Part shown: piece by piece, positions 35,373 through 44,259 of the stretch
Position numbering within the stretch: the first letter of the stretch is position 1
How the letters are laid out: each line of letters begins with the position of its first letter
Origin: Betaproteobacteria bacterium
GTDB lineage: Bacteria > Pseudomonadota > Gammaproteobacteria > Burkholderiales > Usitatibacteraceae
DNA: 64,000 nucleotides
Reading direction: 5' to 3'
Assembly: GCA_016720925.1 (NCBI GenBank)
Contig: JADKJR010000013.1
Coordinates: 62,001 to 126,000, forward strand
Program-made: the position numbers and the translations under genes
Notes under the pieces: model-generated
Told to the model about the DNA's origin: nothing
Databases searched by the model: none
What the model saw: the letters and a program-made list of their open reading frames with translations, nothing else

Positions 35373-37474
35373 GCTGTGTTGAACGTTTTTCCTTCCGCCG
35401 CCAGTCTCCTCAGCAGAGGCGCGGGTTCCCAGAACAGCGAATCGGCATGGGGATTGCGTGCAAAGCCATTCATCACCTCGACAACTTTTTCAAGTCCGAT
35501 CCGATCGGCATAATGCATCGGACCGCCGCGCCACAGTGGAAATCCATAGCCCGTGAGATAGATGACATCGATATCCGATGCTCGCGAGGCAATACCCTCT
35601 TCGAGGATATGCGCCGCCTCGTTAACCAGCGAATAAACGAGGCGATCGACGATCTCTTGCTTGCTGATGGGACGCGCGGAAACGCCGATGACTTTTCGAT
35701 GTTGCAGAAGCATCTCCGCGACAATCGGCGAGGCGTAGGCAGTACGGTCGCCAGCTTTGTAGTCGTACCAGCCGGCACCTGCCTTTTGCCCGAAGCGCCC
35801 GAGCTCGCACAGCCGATCGGCGGCTTGCGAATATTTGAGCGTGGGATGTTCGACATAGCGCCGCTTGCGGATATACCAGCCAACATCATTGCCAGCGAGG
35901 TCGCTCATGCGAAACGGGCCCATGGCGAACCCGAATTCCTCGATCGCGCGATCGATCTCTTCCACCGACGCGCCTTCATCCAGCAGGAACATTGCCTGGC
36001 GCAAGTACTGCTCGATCATGCGATTGCCGATGAACCCGTCACAAACGCCGGAGACTACCGCGGTCTTCCTGATTTTCTTCGCGAGCTTCATGACGGTAAC
36101 CAACACGTCACCGGCCGTTTCCCTGCCGCGCACCACTTCCAGCAACTTCATCACATTGGCGGGGCTGAAAAAATGCATGCCGATGACATCGCGTGGTCGC
36201 TTGGTGAATTGGGCGATACGATTCAAGTCGAGCATTGAGGTATTACTGGCGAGAATGGCGCCCGGCTTCATGACGCGGTCGAGCTTCTCGAACACTTGTT
36301 GCTTCACGCCAATATCTTCAAATACCGCTTCGATGACGAGGTCCGCATCAACGAGATCTTCGTAATCAAGTGTCGCCTTCAAATGACTCATGCGTTGTTC
36401 GCATTGTTCCGCGGTGAGCTTACCTTTCTTTACGGTGTTCTCGTAGTTCTTCCAAACAGTCGCCACACCGCGATCCAGCGCGTCCTGTTTCATTTCCAGC
36501 AGCACAACCGGGATGCCGGCATTCAGGAAACTCATCGTGATACCACCGCCCATGGTGCCCGCGCCGATGATCGCGACCATCTTGATCGGACGCGTCGCGG
36601 TTGTGTCCGGCACATTGGGAATTTTGGAGGCCGCACGCTCGGCAAAGAACGCGTGCCGCAAGGCGGCCGATTCCGGCGTCGCGACCAATTCCGAAAACAG
36701 TTTGAATTCGTAAGCGAGGCCTTCGTCGATCTTATTCGTAACAGCAGCTTCGACCGCGTCGACACACTTGAGTGGCGCGGGAAAATGTTTGCTGGCCGCG
36801 GCAACCTTGGTGCGCGCCGCGGTGAAGATCTCCCCTGCATTCGCCAGCTCTATTGTCATGTCGCGCACGCGCGGCAGCTTGCTTCCCGCAGCGATTACTT
36901 CGTGCGCGAATGCCAGCGCTCCGGCGAGAAAATCACCGTCGATCAACTTGTCGAGCATTCCGGTTTGGGCAAGTAACTCCGACTTCACCGGATCGCCTGA
37001 AACAATCATGTTCAAGGCGAGTTCCATCCCGGCTCGACCATGCAATACGCGCGGCAGACGCTGCGTGCCACCGGCGCCCGGCAAGATACCTATCTTCACT
37101 TCGGGCAGTCCGATCATGACGCCGGGTGCCGCGACACGGTAATGACAGCCGAGGGAAATCTCCGTGCCGCCGCCCATGCAAACGCCATTGATCGCGGCAA
37201 TTACCGGCTTCGGACTGGCCTCGAACATGGCGATGAGGTCGTGCAGATTCGGCGATTGCATCGCCTCGGGCTTGTCGAATTCCTTGATATCGGCGCCACC
37301 GGAGAAAACTTTGCCCGCACCAGTAATGATGATTGCGTTGACGCGGGTGTCGGCGAGCGCCTTTTTCAGGCCGCCTTCGATGCCTTGGCGGGTGGCAAGG
37401 CCCATGCCGTTAATGGGTGGATGGTCGAGCGTGACTACCGCAACGGATTCATGGGTTTTGTATTGGGCTGTCAT
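35369..37474 (-). CDS. fadJ: Multifunctional enoyl-CoA hydratase / 3-hydroxyacyl-CoA dehydrogenase (FadB/FadJ type)
   Basis: The product has 701 residues from ATG 37474; the longer frame to 37549 adds no domain. The N-terminal crotonase domain (about 1-190) has GAGKVFSGGADIKEF and GGTEISLGCHYRVA. An NAD-binding Rossmann domain starts near 305 with VAIIGAGTMGGGI, followed by EAVFEDIGVKQQVF, ASNTSMLDLNRIA and the catalytic HFFSPANVMKLLEVV histidine. It catalyses hydration and oxidation steps in fatty-acid beta-oxidation. The thiolase partner is absent from the window. It could equally be named fadB; the symbol is tentative. Confidence 0.88.
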   Translation of the reverse strand: MTAQYKTHESVAVVTLDHPPINGMGLATRQGIEGGLKKALADTRVNAIIITGAGKVFSGGADIKEFDKPEAMQSPNLHDLIAMFEASPKPVIAAINGVCMGGGTEISLGCHYRVAAPGVMIGLPEVKIGILPGAGGTQRLPRVLHGRAGMELALNMIVSGDPVKSELLAQTGMLDKLIDGDFLAGALAFAHEVIAAGSKLPRVRDMTIELANAGEIFTAARTKVAAASKHFPAPLKCVDAVEAAVTNKIDEGLAYEFKLFSELVATPESAALRHAFFAERAASKIPNVPDTTATRPIKMVAIIGAGTMGGGITMSFLNAGIPVVLLEMKQDALDRGVATVWKNYENTVKKGKLTAEQCEQRMSHLKATLDYEDLVDADLVIEAVFEDIGVKQQVFEKLDRVMKPGAILASNTSMLDLNRIAQFTKRPRDVIGMHFFSPANVMKLLEVVRGRETAGDVLVTVMKLAKKIRKTAVVSGVCDGFIGNRMIEQYLRQAMFLLDEGASVEEIDRAIEEFGFAMGPFRMSDLAGNDVGWYIRKRRYVEHPTLKYSQAADRLCELGRFGQKAGAGWYDYKAGDRTAYASPIVAEMLLQHRKVIGVSARPISKQEIVDRLVYSLVNEAAHILEEGIASRASDIDVIYLTGYGFPLWRGGPMHYADRIGLEKVVEVMNGFARNPHADSLFWEPAPLLRRLAAEGKTFNTA

Positions 37475-37552
37475 GGGATTTGATGTTTCTGTTTTTCGAG
37501 AAGTGTGTCGGGGATTCTGCGCGAATGCCGATGAGATTTGCCCTCGCAAATT

Positions 37553-38311
37553 TCATCTTGCTTTTTTCGGCATGCGCGAGAAGACGCGGTCATACAGCCA
37601 GTTGGGCGCGATTCGCAAAATTCGCCCGGCAATGCCCATCGTCCACGGAATCACCGTGAAGCTGGTCCGGGCATCGATTGCGCGCGCAAATCGCACTACC
37701 GCTTCGTCAACATCGATCAGGAACGGCATCTTGTATTTATTGACAGCCGTCATCGGCGTGCGGATATATCCCGGACAGATAGTGACAACCGAGACCCCAC
37801 TGGCGCGTAGTTCAACGCGCAGTGATTCGCAATATTTGATCGCTGCCGCCTTCGACGCAGAATAGGCGCCGCCACCGGGGATGCCGCGAAATCCCGCCAC
37901 ACTGGCAATTCCGACCAGCGTCCCTGCGCCCTTGTCACGCATGGGCGCGACGAACGGATGAAATGTGTTCACCATTCCCATTACATTTACATCGAGGATT
38001 TCCTGGAACGCCTTGAGGTCGTCCCTGATTTCGGTCAACGTACCTCGCGAGATACCGGCGTTGGCAATGACGATGTCCGGGGCGCCATAGCGGGTCATGA
38101 AATCGTTCGCCGCCTGCGTCAGGCCGACGGCATCGCGAACGTCGAGCAAATAGATGGCGGGCGCGGGATTGAGATCGGCGGCGAGTTTCTCAAGGTGTTC
38201 TTTGCGTCTCGCCACCAGCCCCAATTGACATCCGCGAGAGGCATAGAGTCTCGCGAGGGATTCACCGATGCCCGAGGAGGCGCCGGTGATGAAAACGGTC
38301 GGTGCTGTCAT
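37553..38311 (-). CDS. Short-chain dehydrogenase/reductase
   Basis: This 252-residue classical SDR has NAD(P)-binding TGASSGIGE near 10-18, IVIANAGIS (NNAG equivalent), and active-site Ser plus YSASKAA. The early TGASSGIG plus R at SRGC..RRKEHL suggests NADP. The substrate is unknown. It lies about 80 bases upstream of the beta-oxidation genes on the same strand and may act on acyl or sterol-like substrates. It ends with a basic tail (RMPKKAR). Confidence 0.85.
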   Translation of the reverse strand: MTAPTVFITGASSGIGESLARLYASRGCQLGLVARRKEHLEKLAADLNPAPAIYLLDVRDAVGLTQAANDFMTRYGAPDIVIANAGISRGTLTEIRDDLKAFQEILDVNVMGMVNTFHPFVAPMRDKGAGTLVGIASVAGFRGIPGGGAYSASKAAAIKYCESLRVELRASGVSVVTICPGYIRTPMTAVNKYKMPFLIDVDEAVVRFARAIDARTSFTVIPWTMGIAGRILRIAPNWLYDRVFSRMPKKAR

Positions 38312-38377
38312 CAGGCTATTTTACGCGGGTCCGCGCGACGCACGATGTCGCGCAATGCTTTCGCAGGATCGGAAATG

Positions 38378-38412
38378 AAAAACGCGGGCCGGAATGCTCC
38401 GGTACCCGCGCT
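38378..38412 (-). terminator. Rho-independent terminator after dsbA
   Basis: Read on the minus strand, a GC-rich stem (GCGGGTACCGGA pairing with TCCGGCCCGC, loop GCAT) is followed by GTTTTTCATT. It lies just past the stop of the DsbA gene at 38434. Confidence 0.75.
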
Positions 38413-38433
38413 TCTTGTTTTGCCGTGATCCTG

Positions 38434-39117
38434 TTATTTCTTTTTTGCAGGTGCGGTTGGTGCCGTGGGAGCGGTCACTGCGGCGACTGGCTTGCTGGCA
38501 GCACGCGCATTCGCAAGCAGCTGATCAACATTCGCAAACAATTGCTCGGATCCTCCCTCCAACAGGAAGCGGCCATTGACCGCGACGGCAGGCGTGGATT
38601 GGACCTTGTAATCACTGCTCATCCTGCGCGCACGATTGATTTTGTTTTGCACTGAGAAGGAGCGTTGCATTTCTTCATATTTCTTGGTGTCGACACCCTG
38701 TTTTTCCAGCCACTTGTTGAGTGTTGCAGGATTGCCAAGCATCACATTTTCGAGGTTTGCTGCATCAAAAAGCTTTTGATGCAGTTTTTCCTGCAGGCCC
38801 ATGGCTTCCAGTGTGTAGAAGATCGGCGCGCTGTCGATACCGCGAACCGCAAATGCCGCAGGAACACGTTTTACCTTCACGTCGGCGGGCTGTTTGGCCA
38901 TCCATTCGGCCAGCCGCGGCTCGAGGTTTGCACAGTGTATGCAGCCATAGGCGAAGAATTCCAGCACCTCAAGCTTGCCGTCGTTTTCGACCGGCTGCGG
39001 CGGGTTCAGAGGAATCACATCACGCGGACCGCCCTGAGCGAGCGCATTGCCAATGGCAAATGCAGCGACAAGCGCAATGCTGGCGCGCTGAATCCAGATT
39101 TTAAAAGTCATATTCAT
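38434..39117 (-). CDS. dsbA: Thiol:disulfide interchange protein DsbA
   Basis: This 227-residue periplasmic oxidoreductase has a signal peptide (ending GNALAQ near 28). The thioredoxin-fold active site is CIHC at Cys59-Cys62 (EFFAYGCIHC), instead of the more common CPHC, and the cis-proline loop is QSTPAVAVNGRF. It introduces disulfides into exported proteins. The C-terminal tail is Ala/Pro/Lys-rich. It is downstream of the SPOR protein and argS in the same orientation, a familiar betaproteobacterial arrangement. A terminator follows. Confidence 0.9.
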   Translation of the reverse strand: MNMTFKIWIQRASIALVAAFAIGNALAQGGPRDVIPLNPPQPVENDGKLEVLEFFAYGCIHCANLEPRLAEWMAKQPADVKVKRVPAAFAVRGIDSAPIFYTLEAMGLQEKLHQKLFDAANLENVMLGNPATLNKWLEKQGVDTKKYEEMQRSFSVQNKINRARRMSSDYKVQSTPAVAVNGRFLLEGGSEQLFANVDQLLANARAASKPVAAVTAPTAPTAPAKKK

Positions 39118-39141
39118 CCTGTTGAGCTTAATGGCAGGGGG

Positions 39142-39828
39142 TTAGTCGGAACTTTTTACAACGGCGGCGGCAATACTGCCTTGAGACAGCGTTGCCTTGA
39201 TTCTGTTCACTTCGTCCATGCTTTTGAAGGGGCCGAGTCGCACTCGATATAACGTTCCCTTGTCGGGCAAGTTGACAGGCCGGACAATCGCCTCAAATCC
39301 GGCGAATGCAACCTTGGCTTTCATGTTATCGGCGTCGGTCTGGCTCTGAAAGGCGCCCGCTTGCAGGTAGAAAATTTCGCCGCTGGCGGGTTTCACATCC
39401 GGCTTGGCGTCGGGTTTCGAGACCGGTTTCTGCTCCGGCGCGGTGCGCGCCGCCGGTTCAACGAATTTGGGCGCGCTTGCCGCCTCAACTTTGGGACCCG
39501 TCTTGCCACCCTTGTCGCTTTTGTCACCAGGTAATATTTGATAAAACTCGAAGCGCGGCTTTTCCGCTTCGCCCTTGAAAACGGGGGGCGGGGAAGTGTC
39601 TGGCGCGGCCAATGTTCTGGATGGAATTGTCGGCAGCGCTTCGATCGGCCGCGATTTCTCAATAAATGGATTGTTGGCGCGATTCAACCAGATCGCGAGT
39701 CCCAGCGCCAAGCCGATACCGAGCAGCAAACCGATGATGATGCCGATAAACATCGGATTCATCCCACGCTTCTTGCCGCCGTCACCACCGTCGGTCCGCG
39801 ATCCCGCAGGTTTGTAATCCCTGGCCAT
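39142..39828 (-). CDS. SPOR-domain membrane protein
   Basis: The product has 228 residues. A short basic cytoplasmic head precedes one membrane segment (about 24-47, MFIGIIIGLLLGIGLALGLAIWL), a Pro/Ala/Lys-rich periplasmic linker, and a C-terminal SPOR domain (about 150-226: EIFYLQAGAFQSQTDADNMKA...VRLGPFKSMDEVNRIK). SPOR domains bind denuded septal peptidoglycan, so a role at the division site is likely. It starts three bases from the argS stop. Confidence 0.9.
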   Translation of the reverse strand: MARDYKPAGSRTDGGDGGKKRGMNPMFIGIIIGLLLGIGLALGLAIWLNRANNPFIEKSRPIEALPTIPSRTLAAPDTSPPPVFKGEAEKPRFEFYQILPGDKSDKGGKTGPKVEAASAPKFVEPAARTAPEQKPVSKPDAKPDVKPASGEIFYLQAGAFQSQTDADNMKAKVAFAGFEAIVRPVNLPDKGTLYRVRLGPFKSMDEVNRIKATLSQGSIAAAVVKSSD

Positions 39829-39831
39829 GAT

Positions 39832-41502
39832 TTACATTTTCTCCGGCGCGGATACACCCAGCACCGCAAGCCCGTTCCTCAGAACATGCCGCGTCGAGAC
39901 GATCAATGCCAGTCTTGCCAGTTTCAATTTTTCATCCTCAACCAGAAACTTTTCAGCATTGTAGTAGCTGTGCAACTTGGCGGCGAGTTCGGCCAGATAG
40001 ACGCAGACCAGGTGCGGCGAAAGTTCACGCGCGGCGGTGGCAAGCAACTCCGGAAAATCAGCCAGCGCGCGCAACAGGTCGGACTCGTATTTGCTGGTCA
40101 GCGGCGATAGATCCGCTCCCGTCAATGTCTCGGTATTTCCGCCCCACTGGCCCAGTACGCTGCAAATGCGCGCATGGGCATATTGCACGTAGTAGACCGG
40201 GTTTTCTTCCGAGCGGCTCTTGGCGAGGTCGATATCAAACGTGAGCTGCGAATCGGACTTGCGCATCACGAAAAAGTAACGCGTGGCGTCCCGGCCAACT
40301 TCGTCGATCAGATCGCTCAGTGTCACATAGCTGCCGGCGCGCTTCGAGATTTTTACCTCTTCGGCGCCGCGCATCACCGTGATCATCTGGTGCAACACGT
40401 AGTCCGGATAGCCTTTCGGCACGCCCATTTCCATCGCCTGCAGGCCCGCGCGCACGCGCGCAAGGGAGCCGTGGTGGTCGGCGCCCAGCTCGGTAATGGC
40501 GCGCGTGAAACCGCGTTCCCACTTGGTCACGTGGTACGCAACGTCCGGCACAAAGTAGGTGTAGGTGCCGTCGGATTTCCGCATGACGCGATCTTTATCG
40601 TCACCATAGTCGGTGCTTTTGAGCCAGAGCGCGCCATCCTTTTCGTACGTGTGGCCCATCTTCACCAGATGATCGACCGTTTTTTCGACGAGACCATCGG
40701 TATAGAGCGATGACTCGAGAAAGTACATATCGAACTGCACGTCGAAGGCCTTGAGATCGAGGTCTTGCTCGTGACGTAATGCGGCCACGGCAAACTTGCG
40801 GACGGCATCAATGTCTTCGCCTTTGGTGTCGCGGGGATTCTCCTGCGCGTAGCGCTCGGCGATTTCCACGATGTATTGACCGCGATATCCATCCTCCGGA
40901 AACGCCGCATCAAGGCCTGTTTTCTCACGCAGGCGCGCCTGCACGGACAAACCCAGATTGTTGATTTGTGCGCCCGCGTCGTTGTAGTAAAACTCGCGGC
41001 TGACGCTCCAGCCCTGCGCTTCCAGCAGACGCGCCAGCGTATCACCGGTCGCCGCGCCGCGGCCATGGCCAACATGCAGCGGACCCGTGGGATTGGCTGA
41101 AACAAATTCAACCATTACCTTGCGCCCGCCGCCCGTCGTACTTTTACCGAAGTCATTAGGGTTGGCCAAAATCGCGGCGACCACTCGTGTTTCTGCAGCC
41201 GAGGCAAGCCGGATATTGATGAATCCGGGACCGGCAATTTCGGGCTGGCCTGCCAGCAATTCGGACGCGGGAAGTGCTGCAACGATTGCGACGGCGATAT
41301 CGCGTGGCTTGACGCCAAGTTTCTTGGCGAGCTGCAATGCGCTGTTTACCGCGAAATGCCCGTGGTCGGGATTTTTCGGTTTTTCCACTTCAATGACGAA
41401 CGGAACGGCATCATCGCGTAGTTCGGGATAGGCGACAAACAGGGCTTGCTGAAATAGCGCGGCAATGGCGCTCTTGTTGTCGATGAACGTGGCGGATGGC
41501 AT
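39832..41502 (-). CDS. argS: Arginyl-tRNA synthetase
   Basis: This 556-residue class I aminoacyl-tRNA synthetase charges tRNA-Arg. The HIGH motif is HVGH in ANPTGPLHVGHGRG (near 140), the KMSKS equivalent is KISKRAG, and the C-terminal anticodon-binding helical domain ends VLRNGLAVLGVSAPEKM, as in other ArgRS. The N-terminal Arg-specific domain is present. It heads the argS-SPOR-dsbA run. A tRNA-Arg gene lies at 58 kb. Confidence 0.95.
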   Translation of the reverse strand: MPSATFIDNKSAIAALFQQALFVAYPELRDDAVPFVIEVEKPKNPDHGHFAVNSALQLAKKLGVKPRDIAVAIVAALPASELLAGQPEIAGPGFINIRLASAAETRVVAAILANPNDFGKSTTGGGRKVMVEFVSANPTGPLHVGHGRGAATGDTLARLLEAQGWSVSREFYYNDAGAQINNLGLSVQARLREKTGLDAAFPEDGYRGQYIVEIAERYAQENPRDTKGEDIDAVRKFAVAALRHEQDLDLKAFDVQFDMYFLESSLYTDGLVEKTVDHLVKMGHTYEKDGALWLKSTDYGDDKDRVMRKSDGTYTYFVPDVAYHVTKWERGFTRAITELGADHHGSLARVRAGLQAMEMGVPKGYPDYVLHQMITVMRGAEEVKISKRAGSYVTLSDLIDEVGRDATRYFFVMRKSDSQLTFDIDLAKSRSEENPVYYVQYAHARICSVLGQWGGNTETLTGADLSPLTSKYESDLLRALADFPELLATAARELSPHLVCVYLAELAAKLHSYYNAEKFLVEDEKLKLARLALIVSTRHVLRNGLAVLGVSAPEKM

Positions 41503-41602
41503 GCAGAATACTCAAAAGTAAGTCGGAAATTATAGCTGGAAGGGACGGTGAAAGCGACTAAATCCCGCGAAATCCACCCGGCGATAGCCCGCATAAATCA
41601 CG

Positions 41603-41645
41603 AAAACACTAGCATTGGCGGGGCGTTATAGCCATTTATGCTCGA
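41603..41645 (+). repeat. REP-like repeat, copy D
   Basis: AAAACACTAGCATTGGCGGG is followed by GCGTTATAGCCATTTATGC in the gap between argS and priA. It is the closest match to copy B at 14292. The 238-base gap holds no gene and otherwise no clear signal. Confidence 0.6.
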
Positions 41646-41740
41646 AGAAGCCCGTCAATACTGGAGTTTTGTTGTTGCCAATAGCTTCGTATCAATATGT
41701 TGCCAAGGTTCGCGAGCGGCTCATCCGGTTACGCCAACGT

Positions 41741-43960
41741 CTAGACGTCCAACGGATCCACATCGATCACCCACTTCACGGCACGCGAATCGTGCTCGCG
41801 CACCTTTGGCAGCCATTTCGACAGAAACTGTTGCAGCTCCATCCGTGAACCCGCCTGCACCATTAACTGCTGCCGCTCAAAACCCGCCTTGCGCGAAAGT
41901 GGGGCCGCGACCGGATCCCAGACGTGCAGCGATGCGGCAGGCTGTGCGGATAGATATTGGCGCGCCTCATCAACCGCATGGCTCATGAATTCACGCAAGA
42001 CGTCCTCGGCTTTCGCCTCCGCTCGCAGCAGTGCGAGAAACGAATACGGCGGCAGATTCGCGAGTTTTCTCTCGGCCATCGCCATTTCCGCAAACCGCGG
42101 ATGATCCTGTGCGGCAACGGCCTGATACAGCGGATGGGTGGCGAAGCGCGTCTGGATCAGCACGCGTCCAGGCAAATCGGCGCGTCCCGCGCGTCCGGCC
42201 ACCTGCATAAGCTGGGCAACCATGCGCTCGGCAGCGCGGAAATCCGCCGAGAACATCGCGCCATCGGCATTTACTACACCGACCAGCGTGATTCGCGGAA
42301 AGTCGTGGCCCTTGGAAAGCATTTGCGTACCGACCAGCACATCGAGTTCACCGGCAGCGGCCGCATCGAATATTTTCTCTGCCGACCCGCGCCGTCGCGT
42401 GGAATCGCGATCGACGCGTGCAATGCGCGCGTCTGGCAAATGCGCGCGGAGCGCAATCTCGACGCGTTCAGTACCCTGTCCGGCAGGGATCAATTCATGG
42501 CTGCCACAATCTCTACACGTGCCCGGGACGCGGGTTTGATATCCGCAGTGGTGACACTTCAGACGCCTGTCCCGCTGATGAAAAACCAGCCGCGCGCTGC
42601 AACGCGTGCAATCCGGCATCCAGCCACAGTGCGCACAAACCAGCGCCGGCGAATAACCGCGACGATTGATGAATACCAACGCTTGTTCGCCGCCTTTGAC
42701 GGTGTCTTCCAGCGCCCTGATCAGCGTGGCCGACAACCCGTCTTCAGCGCGCTCGCCATTCAGGTCGATGAAATCAATTCGCGGCAATGCCGCATTAGGC
42801 GCGGCGCGCTGGTTGAGTCTCAACCCGGTGAATCGTCCCCGTGCGACGTTTTGCAAACTCTCCAGCGACGGCGTGGCCGAGCCCAGGACGACAGGACATT
42901 CCGCCTGCTGTGCACGGAACACGGCCACGTCGCGCGCCGAATAGCGGAATCCTTCCTGTTGCTTGAAAGAGGCGTCATGCTCTTCATCCACAATGATGAT
43001 GCCCAGGCGCGGCAGGGACGTAAACACGGCCAGACGCGTACCGATGATGATATCGGCGCGCCCTGAATGAGCGTCGAGGTAGCCGGACAATCGCGGCACG
43101 TCCGCGAGGCCGCTATGTTGCTGCACGATGCACGCGTCGGGAAAGCGCGATTCCAATTGGCGGAGAAACTGCGGTGTGAGATTGATTTCCGGCATCAGCA
43201 CCATTGCCTGCTTGCCACGATTCACTGCCGCCGCAATGACATGCAGATAAACCTCGGTCTTGCCGCTGCCCGTGATGCCTGAGAGCAGAAACGGCGCGAA
43301 CACGCCCAACTTGTCAGTGACTGCGCCAACGGCCTCCGACTGTTCACGATTCGGCGTGGGACCGGGAACGAAAGCTCGCGGTAGTGAAGCCGCAATTGGC
43401 GGCGGTTTATCAGCATCCAGTTCATGCACAGCGACCCAGCCTTTCGCCTGGAGCGTACGCAGGATGCCGGCAGCGCGCACATGGCGCGATTGCAGCGCCT
43501 TCACCGTTTGCGGCGCCGGCTCAACGGCGGCCAATATTGCACGTTGCGCAACGGCGCGCGCGGACACTGAGGGCAGCGCTTCACGACCGGCGCCGGTAAT
43601 GGTCACGACATGATTTTTTCTTCGCGCCACCAGCCGCATCGCGCGCATGGCGGGCGGCAGTCCATTCAATGCGATTGGACCAAACGGGTGATGGTAGTAA
43701 TTCTGGCAAAAGCGGATCAACGCGAAATCGTCCGCGGAAAATTTCGGCAATCCACGCTGGATAAACCTGACCGGCTTCAGCTTGTCCCGAGCGACCTCGG
43801 AAACGTCGCTGATGCCGACGATGACACCGCTAAACAACTTGTTGCCGAATGGCACGACGACCAGCCTGCCAATATCGCTTTCGGTCACATTCGCGGCAAA
43901 GAAATCGAAATTTTTCGCAATCGGAAGATCCAATGCCACTTGGACAATATCCAAGACCAT
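41741..43960 (-). CDS. priA: Primosomal protein N' (replication restart helicase)
   Basis: The product has 739 residues. It is a superfamily 2 3'-5' DNA helicase that reloads the replisome at stalled forks. An N-terminal 3'-DNA-binding domain is followed by Walker A GITGSGKTEVYL and Walker B/DEEH IIIVDEEHD. A zinc-binding cysteine cluster (CAHCGWMPDCTRC, CHHCGYQTRVPGTCRDCG) lies between helicase lobes, and ADLPGRVLIQTRFATHP is in the second lobe. The length matches the family. DnaA-box-like sites lie just upstream. Confidence 0.95.
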   Translation of the reverse strand: MVLDIVQVALDLPIAKNFDFFAANVTESDIGRLVVVPFGNKLFSGVIVGISDVSEVARDKLKPVRFIQRGLPKFSADDFALIRFCQNYYHHPFGPIALNGLPPAMRAMRLVARRKNHVVTITGAGREALPSVSARAVAQRAILAAVEPAPQTVKALQSRHVRAAGILRTLQAKGWVAVHELDADKPPPIAASLPRAFVPGPTPNREQSEAVGAVTDKLGVFAPFLLSGITGSGKTEVYLHVIAAAVNRGKQAMVLMPEINLTPQFLRQLESRFPDACIVQQHSGLADVPRLSGYLDAHSGRADIIIGTRLAVFTSLPRLGIIIVDEEHDASFKQQEGFRYSARDVAVFRAQQAECPVVLGSATPSLESLQNVARGRFTGLRLNQRAAPNAALPRIDFIDLNGERAEDGLSATLIRALEDTVKGGEQALVFINRRGYSPALVCAHCGWMPDCTRCSARLVFHQRDRRLKCHHCGYQTRVPGTCRDCGSHELIPAGQGTERVEIALRAHLPDARIARVDRDSTRRRGSAEKIFDAAAAGELDVLVGTQMLSKGHDFPRITLVGVVNADGAMFSADFRAAERMVAQLMQVAGRAGRADLPGRVLIQTRFATHPLYQAVAAQDHPRFAEMAMAERKLANLPPYSFLALLRAEAKAEDVLREFMSHAVDEARQYLSAQPAASLHVWDPVAAPLSRKAGFERQQLMVQAGSRMELQQFLSKWLPKVREHDSRAVKWVIDVDPLDV

Positions 43961-44259
43961 ATCAGCGCAAACTCTCTAGCGGGGCTGCCGGAAACCCGCA
44001 TGGATATTGGGTCTCCAGCCTGTGGATAACTTTGTGCATAGGTCTGGTTGCAACAATGATTTCTTGCGGCATACTCGTAAAGGGCCAGGATCTTGAATGC
44101 AGGAATACATTTAATTTTCATTAAATACAAGTATTTATAACGTCTTTCTGTCAAGCGTCACGAAATACCGCCGCTATTTTTGGAGAACAAGCTTTCTGTG
44201 CATAAGCAAGCCTGCAACGCATCCAAATTCAAAATATTTTTCTTGACAAGGCCCTCTGC
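43961..44259. promoter_or_regulatory. AT-rich priA-hemE gap with DnaA-box-like sites
   Basis: No gene is present. TGTGGATAA at 44021-44029 is an exact complement of the consensus DnaA box TTATCCACA. TGTGCATAA at 44197-44205 fits TGTGNAWAA, and TGTGCATAG at 44033-44041 misses by one base. Between them lies an AT-rich block (44103-44140), in clear contrast to the GC-rich surroundings. TTGACA on the minus strand (44149-44154) may be the priA -35 box. This is either DnaA control of priA or an origin-like region. Confidence 0.4.

Noticed and set aside
33516..35513. Rightward open frames of 257 and 400 codons over the acyl-CoA dehydrogenase gene
   Set aside because: Antisense shadows of a clear enzyme gene; no motifs, no ribosome sites.
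41957..43066. Rightward 369-codon frame opposite priA
   Set aside because: Antisense shadow of a conserved helicase with all motifs on the other strand.
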